DNA of 64,000 nt from Komagataeibacter sucrofermentans DSM 15973 (lineage in GTDB: Bacteria > Pseudomonadota > Alphaproteobacteria > Acetobacterales > Acetobacteraceae). Positions 15,514-24,877 of the stretch are shown piece after piece (position 1 is the first letter of the stretch; every line of letters starts with the position of its first letter). The notes beneath the pieces are model-generated. The model was not told the origin of the DNA. It did no database searches and saw only the letters and a list, made by a program, of their open reading frames with translations. The DNA lies in contig NZ_CP137157.1 of the NCBI RefSeq assembly GCF_040581405.1, positions 204,001 through 268,000 of the forward strand. The letters run 5' to 3'. Position numbers and translations under genes: made by a program.

Positions 15514-17622
15514 ATGGGATTGGCACGGAAGTGGCGGCTGGGGCTGTGCCTCGGCGCGGGCCTGGCCGTGGCGGGTGGAAGCCACGTGGCCCGGGCCGCC
15601 AAGGCAGGGCATGATGAAATTCTGTGGGACACGTTTGGCGTGCCCCATATCTATGCCACGACCGAGGCCGGTGCCTTCTACGGCTTTGGCTGGGCGCAGG
15701 CGCATAGTCACGGCAATATTGTCCTGAAGCTTTATGGCACCGCCCGCGGCCGGGCCGCCGAATACTGGGGCGTGACAGAAGAAGAGTCGGATCGCTGGGT
15801 GCGGGGCAATGGCGTGTATGAACGCGCCAGAACCTTTTATGCCCGCCAGACGCCGGGCTTTCGCAGGGATCTCGATGCGTTCGCGCGCGGCATCAACGAT
15901 TATGCCGCAGGCCACCCCGCTGATATTGCCGATGACATGCGCGCCGTCCTGCCGGTCAGTGGGGTTGATGTCGTGGCCCACGGCCTGCGGCTGATGAATT
16001 ATGTCTATATTGCCGAGGAGCGGAAAATGCTCGGCGATGCGCCCGAGCGCAGGGCAGGCGGGTCGAATGCCTGGGCCATTGCCCCTTCGCGCACGACCGA
16101 TGGGCACGCCGTGCTGCTGGCCAACCCGCACCTGCCGTGGAGCACGCCGTTCTATACCTATTATGAGGCGCAGCTGAATGGTCCCGGCTTCAGCATTTAC
16201 GGCGCAACGCATGTGGGCCTGCCGGTGCTGCGCTTTGCCTTTACGCCGGATGTCGCGTTTACCAATACCGTCAACACCATTCTGGGCGCCGTGCGCTACA
16301 GGCTCACCCCCGATGGCGACGGCTACCGGCTCGATGGCCGGAAGCGGAAATTTGCCACCCGCACCCTGTCCTATAAGGTAAAGATGCCGGACGGCACGCT
16401 GGCCACCCGTAGTTTCGTGCAGCGTTATGCAAAACAGGGGCCGGTCTTTAATGAGGCGGATGGCACGCCCATTGCGCTGTATGTGGCGGGCCTCGATCGC
16501 CCCGGCATGCTCAGGCAGTATTGGGACATGGCGCGATCGCACAATTTTAATGAGTTCCAGGCAGCGCTCAGAAAGCTGCAGGTGCCCATGTTCAACATTG
16601 TCTATGCCGATCATGATGGGCATGTCATGTATCTCGACAACGGTATCCTGCCAAAACACAATAATGGCGACTTTGATTACTGGAACAGCATCGTGCCGGG
16701 TGACCGGTCGGATAACATACCCAAAGGCGTTGTTGCTTATGACAATCTGCCCAAAGTGATTGATCCGGCATCAGGCTTTGTGCAGAACGCCAATGATCCA
16801 CCCTGGCTTGCCACCTATCCGCGCCTGCTCGACCCCAAGACCTATCCGGCCTATGTGGCGCAGACCGGCCCGATGACATTGCGCGCCCAGATGTCGACCC
16901 GCATGCTCGCGGGCGAGGTGAAAATGTCGTTTGACGACATCATGGCCCGCAAGCTCAATACCCGTTCGCTGCTGGCCGAGCGTATTCTGCCCGAACTCCT
17001 TGCCGCCGCCCGCAAGGACCGCCGCGCTGATGTGAAGGCGGCCGTGAAGGTGCTGCAAGACTGGGATGGCGCCGATGACGCCACCAGCCGCGGCGCATTG
17101 CTGTTCGAGACATGGGCGCGGCTGTTCATGGGCCCCAGATTTGCAGGATCGGATGGATTTGCCCGGCAATGGTCGCTTGATGACCCGATCAGCACGCCAT
17201 CGGGCCTGAAGGATCCCGCCCATGCGGTCAACCTGCTTGCACAGGCGGCGGTCGAGACCAGAAAGCTGTATGGCGCAATCGACCGCCCGTTTGGCGATGT
17301 ATCACGCTTTCACATCAATAATGTCGACCTGCCGGGCAATGGTGGCTTTGGCAATACCGGCATTTTCCGCACCATCACCTGGGGGCCCATGAAAGATGGC
17401 GAGCGCACGCCGCTGCATGGCGAGACATGGGTTTCGCTGGTCAGTTTCTCCACGCCCATGAAGGCGAAGGGACTGCTGAGCTATGGCAATTCCAGCCAGC
17501 CCGGCTCGCCCCATCATGCCGATCAGCTTTCCTATCTGAGCAGCAAGACCCTGCGTGATCTGTGGCTGAGCCGCGATGTGGTGGAGCAGCATGTGGAATC
17601 CGTTGACCGGCTGCCTGACTGA
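15514..17622 (+). CDS. Penicillin-acylase family N-terminal nucleophile hydrolase
   Basis: This 702-residue precursor has a signal peptide (MGLARKWRLGLCLGAGLAVA...ARAA). An alpha-chain-like region follows (DTFGVPHIYATTEAGAFYGF), then the GGSNAWA motif. Ser184 would be freed by self-cleavage and act as the nucleophile. Members cleave amide bonds in acyl-homoserine lactones, penicillins or other N-acyl compounds, usually in the periplasm. Length and the paired domains fit acyl-homoserine lactone acylases, but the substrate is unproven. AGGGAGA precedes the ATG. The M1 peptidase and TonB receptor genes follow. Confidence 0.88.
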   Translation: MGLARKWRLGLCLGAGLAVAGGSHVARAAKAGHDEILWDTFGVPHIYATTEAGAFYGFGWAQAHSHGNIVLKLYGTARGRAAEYWGVTEEESDRWVRGNGVYERARTFYARQTPGFRRDLDAFARGINDYAAGHPADIADDMRAVLPVSGVDVVAHGLRLMNYVYIAEERKMLGDAPERRAGGSNAWAIAPSRTTDGHAVLLANPHLPWSTPFYTYYEAQLNGPGFSIYGATHVGLPVLRFAFTPDVAFTNTVNTILGAVRYRLTPDGDGYRLDGRKRKFATRTLSYKVKMPDGTLATRSFVQRYAKQGPVFNEADGTPIALYVAGLDRPGMLRQYWDMARSHNFNEFQAALRKLQVPMFNIVYADHDGHVMYLDNGILPKHNNGDFDYWNSIVPGDRSDNIPKGVVAYDNLPKVIDPASGFVQNANDPPWLATYPRLLDPKTYPAYVAQTGPMTLRAQMSTRMLAGEVKMSFDDIMARKLNTRSLLAERILPELLAAARKDRRADVKAAVKVLQDWDGADDATSRGALLFETWARLFMGPRFAGSDGFARQWSLDDPISTPSGLKDPAHAVNLLAQAAVETRKLYGAIDRPFGDVSRFHINNVDLPGNGGFGNTGIFRTITWGPMKDGERTPLHGETWVSLVSFSTPMKAKGLLSYGNSSQPGSPHHADQLSYLSSKTLRDLWLSRDVVEQHVESVDRLPD

Positions 17623-17640
17623 GAGGGATTTCAGACCATT

Positions 17641-17692
17641 AAAGAAGTTTTTGGTGAAGCTTTTTTCAACAAGCTTCGAACAACGCCGCAGC
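17641..17692. repeat. Dispersed palindromic intergenic repeat, copy 5 (partial)
   Basis: This partial copy is AAGTTTTTGGTGAAGCTTTT, then TTCAACAAGCTTCGAACAAC, breaking off in GCCGC. It lacks the second hairpin and lies between the acylase and M1 peptidase genes. Confidence 0.7.
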
Positions 17693-17736
17693 ACATTATC
17701 GGCCCCCGATCAGGGGTGATGAGGAGACACCCCCTG

Positions 17737-19782
17737 ATGTCAGCCCCTTACATGATGCGGCTTTGCTATCTGGCGGCCTGTGGCGTGCTTGTCAGCCTGT
17801 CGCCCCGGCCGGTTCGGGCGCAGGTTGCGGTGCCGGACCCCAACCAGATCTTCAGCCCGGTCGTGATGCCAACCCCGGTCAGCGCCTACCGCTCGGGTGA
17901 TGGCACACCAGGGCCGATGGCATGGAAAAACCAGGCTGATTACCGCATTGCCGTCACCCTTGACCCCACGACCCATGAACTCTCGGGCGAGGAAACGGTC
18001 ACCTATCACAACAACAGCCCGAGCAGCCTGCCGGTGCTGTGGGTGCAGCTTGACCAGAACATGTACCGCGCCGACAGCAGGCGGGCCGGCCTGTCCAGCC
18101 CCGCTGGCGCGCCGCATACGGATGGGGTGCAGATCGGGGCGGTGACCCTTATGGAGGGCACCGCCACGCATGAGGTAACGCCGCTGATCTCCGATACCCG
18201 CATGCAGATCACCCTGCCACACCCGCTGGCGCCGGGCAGGACGCAGGTGTTCCGGGTGCGGTGGCATTACACCATGCCCGGCGCATGGGGCGGGCGCACG
18301 GCGGTCAGCCCCTCCAAAAACGGCGATCTTTACGAAATCGCCCAGTTCTACCCCCGCATGGCCGTGTTTGATGACGTGCACGGGTGGGATACGCTGCCCT
18401 ATGTGGGCGATGAGTTCTATCTCGATTACGGCAATTTTGATTACGCGGTGACCGTTCCCGCCAGTTTCATGGTCGTGGGCTCAGGCGCGCTGGTCAACCC
18501 GGCGGAGGTGCTTTCACACGCGCAGCAGCAGCGCCTTGCGCAGGCCCGGCGTAGCGAAACGCGCGTCATGATCCGTGATCAGGCGGATGTGGAGGCGGCA
18601 GCCCACGCGCCGCCCGCAGGCAGCCGCACGTGGCGCTTTCATATGGACAGCACGCGCGACGTGGCCTTCGTCGCCTCGCCCGCCCTGTTGTGGGATGCAG
18701 CCAGGCTGGACCTGCCGCCCATCGCCCCCGCGCCGGGCATGAAGCCCGAGGCCCGGCTTGGCATGTCGGTCTACCCCGTTGAGGCCATGGGGCCGCAGGC
18801 ATGGGACCGCTCGACCGAATACGTAAAACACACGATCGAGTATTTCTCGCATGACTGGTACCCCTACCCGTGGGCCACGGCCATCAATGTGGGCGGCCAC
18901 GGCGCGGGCATGGAATATCCGGGCATCGTGTTCGATGGCATGAAGGACCGCGATGCCAAGCTGTTCTGGATCACCACCCATGAACTTGGCCACACGTGGT
19001 TTCCCATGATTGTCGGCTCGAATGAACGCCGCAACGGCTTTATGGATGAAGGCTTCAATACGTTTATCGATTCACTGGCGTCGCTGCATTTCAACAAAGG
19101 CGAGTTCGCGCCCAAGCATGATGGCGAATACGCGCCCGATACCGGCAGGCCCGCGGATGATATCGTCAAGGTGCTCAAAGACCCGGTCTACCAGCCCATC
19201 ATGGGGCCTTCCTACATCCCCGGCAGGGGCGACCGGCATGCCATCGCGTATTTCAAGGCGGCTTACGGGCTGGAACTGCTGCGCAGCCAGATCCTTGGCC
19301 CCGCGCGGTTTGACCCGGCCTTTCGCCACTACATTGCCGCCTGGGCCTATCGCCACCCCACGCCGTCGGACTTCTTCCGCCTGATGGAAAGTGACGCGGG
19401 GGAGGATCTGTCATGGTTCTGGCGTGGCTGGTATTTCACCAATGCCGCACCGGATTACGCGCTGGCGGGGCTGGAATATGTCAAGAATGACCCGGCAAAA
19501 GGCGTGCAGGTAAAGGTGCGGAACAAGGGCGCCCTGCCGCTGCCGGTTACGTTGCAGGTAACATGGGCCGATGGGGCGACCACGCGGCGCATCCTGCCCA
19601 CCGGTATATGGGCGAAGGGCAATGAGACCGTCGTGTTCCTGCCTGATGGCAGGCCGGTGCGCTCTGCCATTCTCGATCCCGACCACGCCATTCCTGACAT
19701 CGACCGCAGCAATAATGAAAGCACATCCATAATACCGGAGGGCGCTGGCATGGTCGTGGCGCGGCGCAACCTCAAGCCGTGA
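17737..19782 (+). CDS. M1-family metallopeptidase, exported
   Basis: This protein of about 681 residues has a signal peptide ending in RPVRAQ and the zinc peptidase signature HELGHTWFP (His415, Glu416, His419). Glu438 is the third ligand, with eighteen residues between it and His419. GGHGAGMEYPG matches the GxMEN substrate-binding motif of M1 aminopeptidases. GAGGAG lies ten bases before the ATG at 17737. It would act on peptides in the periplasm. The C-terminal beta region has weak M1 character, as is common in this subgroup. It follows the acylase gene and precedes a TonB receptor. Confidence 0.88.
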   Translation: MSAPYMMRLCYLAACGVLVSLSPRPVRAQVAVPDPNQIFSPVVMPTPVSAYRSGDGTPGPMAWKNQADYRIAVTLDPTTHELSGEETVTYHNNSPSSLPVLWVQLDQNMYRADSRRAGLSSPAGAPHTDGVQIGAVTLMEGTATHEVTPLISDTRMQITLPHPLAPGRTQVFRVRWHYTMPGAWGGRTAVSPSKNGDLYEIAQFYPRMAVFDDVHGWDTLPYVGDEFYLDYGNFDYAVTVPASFMVVGSGALVNPAEVLSHAQQQRLAQARRSETRVMIRDQADVEAAAHAPPAGSRTWRFHMDSTRDVAFVASPALLWDAARLDLPPIAPAPGMKPEARLGMSVYPVEAMGPQAWDRSTEYVKHTIEYFSHDWYPYPWATAINVGGHGAGMEYPGIVFDGMKDRDAKLFWITTHELGHTWFPMIVGSNERRNGFMDEGFNTFIDSLASLHFNKGEFAPKHDGEYAPDTGRPADDIVKVLKDPVYQPIMGPSYIPGRGDRHAIAYFKAAYGLELLRSQILGPARFDPAFRHYIAAWAYRHPTPSDFFRLMESDAGEDLSWFWRGWYFTNAAPDYALAGLEYVKNDPAKGVQVKVRNKGALPLPVTLQVTWADGATTRRILPTGIWAKGNETVVFLPDGRPVRSAILDPDHAIPDIDRSNNESTSIIPEGAGMVVARRNLKP

Positions 19783-20035
19783 CGCCCGGCCATGCGCCCC
19801 GGCGGGCGGGGGAACGTAAAGGAGATGTTTGAAAATATATAATGACGTATAAAAAATAAATCATGGATATGGCAGAATAAATTTGTGATCCCGACTGCCT
19901 TCATAAAAAATTCACGCAAGTAACCACTGTTGTTTTGTGGGTGTGGCACTGCTGCACTGTCATGAAACCTTCACATCAAAAAGAGTAACCGCGCTGATAG
20001 ACGATGATTCGCCTTCTCATCGCGGAGATCTTCAG

Positions 20036-22456
20036 GTGTCGATCAAGTTACTATGTAATGGTCATGTTGCTTTTGGTCTGTTCTGTTCTGCCCTGGCGCT
20101 CTCCACGGCGCATGCACAGACGGTCCAGCCTGCCCTCAGGGAAAAAAATCCTGAGCGGGCACCGCATAAAAAGATGGCCGGGGCGCGCAGTGATGATGCG
20201 CGGCCTTCTGCCGCCAGTGTCGAGCAGATCATGGCAACGGCCCGTCGCACGCGCTCCGAGCAGACCGTCAACCGCACCCAGTTGCAGCGCATCCTGCCCG
20301 GCATCAACCCGGTCAAGGCGCTTGAGATCCTGCCGGGCGTCGTGTTTGAAAATGCTGACCCGTGGGGCAATAACGAACAGAATTCATCGCTCTACATCCA
20401 CGGCTTCAACCAGAACCAGCTCGGCTTTACGCTTGATGGCGTGCCGCTTGGCGACCAGTCATATGGCAATTATAACGGTCTCTCCCCCCAGCGCGCGGCC
20501 ATAAGCGAAAACATCGGCTCCGCTACCGTTGCAACGGGTGCGGGCGCGCTTGGCACGGCCTCGACCAGCAACCTTGGCGGCTCGCTGGAATTCACGACAC
20601 AGGACCCGCTGCACAAGGCCGGTGGCCAGCTTTCCCAGACCTTTGGCAGCTGGTCCACCTTCCGCACCTTTGCCCGGGTTGATACGGGTGATTTTGGCCA
20701 TAACAATGCGGCCTATGTTTCATGGGCGCGACAGGATGCGCGGGCCTGGGACTTTGCAGGCCATCAGGGCGGCAATCAGGTCAACGCCAAGTTCGTGCAT
20801 GACGGGTCGCACGACAGGATCACGACTTTCTTTGACTGGTCCGACAAGGTGGAACCCAATGAGGACGGGATTGTCGAGCCATCAGGCGGCAGCATGTACG
20901 TACGCCCGTTCCTGTACCCCAACCTGAACGAAGCCGTGAACTATTACAAAAACGCAGCCAATATTGCGGGCAATAATTACCGTAACTATTACTCTGATGC
21001 CCAGCGTGAGGATTTCCTGGCCTATACAAAATGGACACATGATTTCAGCGCGCACCTGCACTGGACCAACCAGATCTACTACCATCATGACATGGGCGAG
21101 GGCGTCGTGGCCGGCCCGATCAGCGCGGCCGGATTGCCGACCCTTTTCGGGGCCTATTTCCCCAATCAGTCTTCCACCGACCTGTCCAACGTGTTTGGCG
21201 GCTCGGGCATGGCAACGCGCACGACCGAATACTGGGATAATCGTGGCGGCCTGATGTCCACCCTGCGCTACGAGGTGGGCCACCACCATATTGAACTTGG
21301 TGGCTGGTACGAGCGCAACAACAACACCCAGGCCCGGCGCTGGTATGCCTTTGACATCAATAACCCCACAACACCCTATGACCGCCAGCAGAACCCGCTG
21401 ATCCACCAGTACACCAACTATTTCTATACCAATACCTGGACCACGCACCTGCAGGATAGCTGGCAGATCACCAAAAACTTCATGCTGAATGCGGGCTTCA
21501 AGTCGGAGCTGGTCTATACAAACGGCACCCTACCGGTTGCTGCCCTGCCGGGATCACTCTCCCCCAAAACGGCTGAAACCATTCCCGGCGGCCGGATTGC
21601 GGCGGTCAGGCCGTTCCTGCCTTCCTTTGGTGCATTGTGGAATTTTACGCCGCATGAGCAGTGGTTCGCCAACATTCAGGAAAACATGCGCTCGTTCCAG
21701 GATACGGGCTACGGCAATGCCAGCCCCTGGGGCATGACCAGCCAGGAGGCATTCGAGAACTTCAAGAAAAACGGCAAGCCCGAAACGGCATGGACCTACG
21801 AAACCGGCCTACGTACCAACCGCAGCGTCAAGCTCGGCCCACTCACCCATATCAGCGGGCAGCTTGAATACTATCACGTCCATTTCTCCAACCGCCTGCT
21901 TGCCGTAGCCTCATCGGCTTACAATAGCAACGTTTCCTATATTATTGGTTCATCCACTATTCTGACCAATGTCGGTTCCGTTTCGACCGATGGCATGGAT
22001 TTCTCGTTCACGGCACAGTTCGGGCCGCATTTCTCTTTCTATAATGCGCTGTCCTATAACAAATCTGTCTATAATGATGATTATTTTTCAGGCACCACAC
22101 AGGTGCATACGGCGGGCAAGAATGTTGTCGGCCTGCCTGACTGGACCGAAAAATTCGTGGCCTCCACCAACTGGGGCAATTTCTATGGCCAGTTTATCGG
22201 TGATGTCATCGGCCGCCGTTACACGACCTATACCAATGACCTTTCGGTCAAGTCCTATGCTCTGTTCAGCATCAATGCCGGTTATACCATCAAGGGCATT
22301 CCGCATGTGCAGGGGCTCAAGGTGCAGGGCAACATCACCAACCTGACCAATACCCGCGCCTGGTCCACCCTCAACACCTCGCAGGCCAGCGGGCAGTATA
22401 CGGCCTACCCGATGGCGCCGCGCATGTTCTTCCTGACGGTTGGCGCAAGCTTCTGA
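20036..22456 (+). CDS. TonB-dependent outer-membrane receptor
   Basis: GGAGA seven bases before a GTG at 20036 supports this start. The signal peptide ends in ALSTAHAQ. The 806-residue protein has a plug domain (RILPGINPVKALEILPGV...SLYIHGFNQNQLGFTLDGVP) and a long beta-barrel with aromatic-rich strands, closing in MFFLTVGASF with the usual terminal Phe. It imports an unknown ligand, such as a siderophore, cobalamin or saccharide, using TonB energy. The 250-bp AT-rich upstream region (TATAAT-like at about 19840-19850) probably holds a regulated promoter. Confidence 0.88.
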   Translation: MSIKLLCNGHVAFGLFCSALALSTAHAQTVQPALREKNPERAPHKKMAGARSDDARPSAASVEQIMATARRTRSEQTVNRTQLQRILPGINPVKALEILPGVVFENADPWGNNEQNSSLYIHGFNQNQLGFTLDGVPLGDQSYGNYNGLSPQRAAISENIGSATVATGAGALGTASTSNLGGSLEFTTQDPLHKAGGQLSQTFGSWSTFRTFARVDTGDFGHNNAAYVSWARQDARAWDFAGHQGGNQVNAKFVHDGSHDRITTFFDWSDKVEPNEDGIVEPSGGSMYVRPFLYPNLNEAVNYYKNAANIAGNNYRNYYSDAQREDFLAYTKWTHDFSAHLHWTNQIYYHHDMGEGVVAGPISAAGLPTLFGAYFPNQSSTDLSNVFGGSGMATRTTEYWDNRGGLMSTLRYEVGHHHIELGGWYERNNNTQARRWYAFDINNPTTPYDRQQNPLIHQYTNYFYTNTWTTHLQDSWQITKNFMLNAGFKSELVYTNGTLPVAALPGSLSPKTAETIPGGRIAAVRPFLPSFGALWNFTPHEQWFANIQENMRSFQDTGYGNASPWGMTSQEAFENFKKNGKPETAWTYETGLRTNRSVKLGPLTHISGQLEYYHVHFSNRLLAVASSAYNSNVSYIIGSSTILTNVGSVSTDGMDFSFTAQFGPHFSFYNALSYNKSVYNDDYFSGTTQVHTAGKNVVGLPDWTEKFVASTNWGNFYGQFIGDVIGRRYTTYTNDLSVKSYALFSINAGYTIKGIPHVQGLKVQGNITNLTNTRAWSTLNTSQASGQYTAYPMAPRMFFLTVGASF

Positions 22457-22503
22457 TCGGGTGGTAAAGACTTTTTTCTAGAAACTACTAATATATTGGA
22501 ATT

Positions 22504-22578
22504 ACAAAAGTTTTTGGTGAAGCTTTTTTCAAAAAGCTTTAGACGGTGTCGCCTTTTTGGAAAAAGGTGACACCGTCC
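22504..22578. repeat. Dispersed palindromic intergenic repeat, copy 6
   Basis: AAAAGTTTTTGGTGAAGC, then TTTTTTCAAAAAGCTTTAGA, then a long hairpin ACGGTGTCGCCTTTTT / AAAAAGGTGACACCGT (22540-22576). It lies between the TonB receptor gene and a convergent gene. Confidence 0.8.
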
Positions 22579-22592
22579 GTGGCTTCTGCCCG

Positions 22593-23132
22593 CTAGAACC
22601 CGTTCACCGTCGTCTGCCCGGTGGCCATGGAATATGAGCAGGCGCGGTCGCCATCGGTTACGACCAGCCAGATGATGTTGCGCAGCCCGATATAGAACTG
22701 CCCTGCATCGCGCAGCGAGGTGTAGCCATGGTGGCGGAACCATGAGGCGATGATGGTGGTGGGCTGGTTGCCAAACGATTTGTGGATCGTATCAAGCAGC
22801 TTGTCGCATTGCGCGCGGCTGAAGCTGTCATGGTTCTGGTACCATATGCCCACCAGGATGCTGTTGCGCCTTGGGTCAAAATCGGCCACCGGCACCATGT
22901 CGCTGTCATAGGTGTCGGGCAGGCTGTCAATTTCGTGCTGCATGGCGCGCTCGGCGCGGATCAGGCCAAGGTCCATCATGGTCAGCTTGTCGGAAAACAG
23001 GGTGCTGATGACCTGTGAGGCCGGTGTCTGGGCCGCAGCGGTGGCACACCCCCACCCCAGCAGGGCAAGAAACACGAACAGATGGCGCAAGATATCCCCC
23101 ATGGCGGACTGAAGTCGGTTCATCCTTGTCAT
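22593..23132 (-). CDS. Exported protein of unknown function, 179 aa
   Basis: An N-terminal basic and hydrophobic region (ILRHLFVFLALLGWGCATAA, then AQ) gives a signal peptide; a Cys near the cleavage site could instead be a lipobox. The mature protein has LFSDKLTMMDLGLIRAERAM, a WYQNHDSFSRAQCDKLLDTI segment and a C-terminal LVVTDGDRACSYSMATG. No family is recognised. The start is uncertain: ATGs at 23132 and 23123 are both possible and neither has a strong ribosome site. Confidence 0.6.
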   Translation of the reverse strand: MTRMNRLQSAMGDILRHLFVFLALLGWGCATAAAQTPASQVISTLFSDKLTMMDLGLIRAERAMQHEIDSLPDTYDSDMVPVADFDPRRNSILVGIWYQNHDSFSRAQCDKLLDTIHKSFGNQPTTIIASWFRHHGYTSLRDAGQFYIGLRNIIWLVVTDGDRACSYSMATGQTTVNGF

Positions 23133-23302
23133 GGATGGGCGGGCATGATGGCGCGCGCCGTGGCGGCAGCATTCATGTCATGACAGGAATTAAATAAAAA
23201 TAACCTTTCAGGCCATATATGTTGACTTGAATGTTATGCACATAAGACTTATCTGCCATGAACATAACGACTGACTTGGCGATAAACGGGAGTGCGCGCG
23301 AT

Positions 23303-23494
23303 ATGACACGGATGAAACTTGCCCTGCGTGGCTGGTTGCAGGTGCTGTGGGGCCAGATCGTACGCGAAACCGGTTACGCCATCAGCCATGAACGCCTGCA
23401 GCGCCGGGGCCTGCTGATTGAAAAGCTCGGCCATGGCCTGCTGTACCGCGCCCATCGCCTTGAGGCCACGACCGCCCGCGCTACGGAAGGCTGA
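23303..23494 (+). CDS. Small CsbD-like protein, 63 aa
   Basis: GGGAG ten bases before the ATG at 23303 supports this start; an ATG at 23258 in the same frame lacks a site. The product MTRMKLALRGWLQVLWGQIV...ERLQRRGLLIEKLGHGLLYR has the spacing of Trp, Gly and charged residues seen in CsbD stress-response proteins (W-x3-WG-x-VRE-x-G). The match is loose. It may be a stress protein. Confidence 0.45.
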   Translation: MTRMKLALRGWLQVLWGQIVRETGYAISHERLQRRGLLIEKLGHGLLYRAHRLEATTARATEG

Positions 23495-23647
23495 AGCCGG
23501 GTGCGGCCATCGTGCCTGTTATTTGCAGGATTCGTGACAAACGTGCCCGTTTTCCCCTGTTTCTGACAGGTCTTTCCACAGGGTTGCCCGAAAATCCTTC
23601 CCCCGAATCTGGGGATAAACCAAGCCCCGCAGTGCTGATGAAAAAGA

Positions 23648-23705
23648 AAAAAAGCTTTGGAAGACGTCGCCTTTTTGAAAAAAGGCGACACCCAAAAGCT
23701 TTTAT
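23648..23705. repeat. Dispersed palindromic intergenic repeat, copy 7
   Basis: GAAAAAAAGCTTTGGAAGAC precedes a GTCGCCTTTTT / AAAAAAGGCGAC hairpin (23665-23691), and the copy closes with CCCAAAAGCTTTTAT. It lies just past the stop codon of the HlyD-type gene and is probably its terminator. Confidence 0.75.
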
Positions 23706-23719
23706 CACTTCACCTGCCT

Positions 23720-24670
23720 TTAACGGTGCCCCGCCAGATGCTGCATGTCATCGCCCACATGCCGCAGTGCGTCACGCACCGACATGTGGCGGCGGTTTCC
23801 CGCCTCTGATACGACCGTGACGGTAGCGGTCATGCCCGCGGCCAGCACGAGGCCGGGCGGCACGGTATCAATATGCACCCGCACGGGAATGCGCTGCGCC
23901 AGCCGCACCCAGGTATAGACCGGGTCCACCGCCGGCAGGCCCTGTATGGAGGTGGCGGCGTTGTTGCTGGCAATGCCGCGCGTAATGCTTTCCACATGGC
24001 CGAACAGCGGTTCATGAAACCCCATCAGGTCCAGCCGCACGGGTTCGCCTTCACGGATGGAATGGATTTTCGTCTCCTCGAAATAGCCATCCACCCAATA
24101 GGAATCCGCATCGATGATCTGGATGTTCACATGCCCTGCGCTGGCATAGTCGCCCGCGCGCATGGTCAGGTTGGTGACATAACCGTTGATCGAACTGCGC
24201 ACTTCGGTGCGCTCCAGGTCGATGCGCGCCTGCCGCAGATCGGCCAGGGCCGAGGCATACTGCGCTTCCGCCTGCTGGGCCACGGCCTCGAACTGCTGCT
24301 TTTCCTCGCCCGATACCGCCACGCCCGAGATCTTCTGGCGGCGTTCGTATTGCGATGTCTTGAACTCAAGGTCGGCACGGCGTTCGTTGACCGCCGCCTC
24401 GGCAATATCCACCTTCACCCGGAAGTCGAACGGGTCGATCACGTACAGCACGTCGCCCTTGTGCACGAAGGCGTTGTCATGCACGCGCACTTCATTGATC
24501 TGGCCCGAAATGCGCGGCGCGATATTGGCCACCTGCGCGCGGACCTGCCCGTTCCGCGTCCACGGTGAGGCGGTATAGTAATCCCACAGCACGATCACCA
24601 CGATGGCCGCGACACAAAGAATGGTCGCGGTAATGGCCAGGCGTACGAAGCGGTTTGCATATGCGAACAC
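23720..24670 (-). CDS. HlyD/EmrA-family membrane fusion protein (AaeA-like)
   Basis: This is the periplasmic adaptor of an efflux pump. An N-terminal membrane anchor (residues about 9-32) is followed by a lipoyl half (NIAPRISGQINEVRVHDNAF), a helical hairpin rich in Ala, Glu and Gln, a second lipoyl half (RSSINGYVTNLTMRAGDY) and a beta-barrel (DSYWVDGYFEETKIHSIREG). The 316-residue length matches AaeA. It is the last gene of a three-gene operon with a DUF1656 protein and a FUSC permease, an arrangement known for aromatic carboxylic acid export. Confidence 0.88.
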   Translation of the reverse strand: MFAYANRFVRLAITATILCVAAIVVIVLWDYYTASPWTRNGQVRAQVANIAPRISGQINEVRVHDNAFVHKGDVLYVIDPFDFRVKVDIAEAAVNERRADLEFKTSQYERRQKISGVAVSGEEKQQFEAVAQQAEAQYASALADLRQARIDLERTEVRSSINGYVTNLTMRAGDYASAGHVNIQIIDADSYWVDGYFEETKIHSIREGEPVRLDLMGFHEPLFGHVESITRGIASNNAATSIQGLPAVDPVYTWVRLAQRIPVRVHIDTVPPGLVLAAGMTATVTVVSEAGNRRHMSVRDALRHVGDDMQHLAGHR

Positions 24671-24682
24671 GTCAGCAGTCTT

Positions 24683-24877
24683 TCACAACATCAGGGTATA
24701 CAGGCCGACAAGGCAGATCAGCAGGCCGAACTGGGCCAGCGGCGGGTTCCACACAAAGCGCCACAGGTTGAACCACGAGAGTGCCACCCGCAGCACGAGC
24801 AGCGTGCACAGCGCCAGCCCGAGATTCATGACAAAGGCCGAGACCAGCACGCCTTCCACATCCACAACCTGCCGCAT
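24683..24877 (-). CDS. DUF1656 small membrane protein (AaeX-like)
   Basis: The 64-residue product begins MRQVVDVEGVLVSAFVMNLG. It has two membrane helices and the WFNLWRFVWNPPLAQFG motif typical of the DUF1656 family, which almost always sits between a FUSC permease and a HlyD adaptor. Its ATG overlaps the permease stop codon (TGATG), so it is translationally coupled. Twelve bases separate it from the adaptor gene. Confidence 0.85.
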   Translation of the reverse strand: MRQVVDVEGVLVSAFVMNLGLALCTLLVLRVALSWFNLWRFVWNPPLAQFGLLICLVGLYTLML

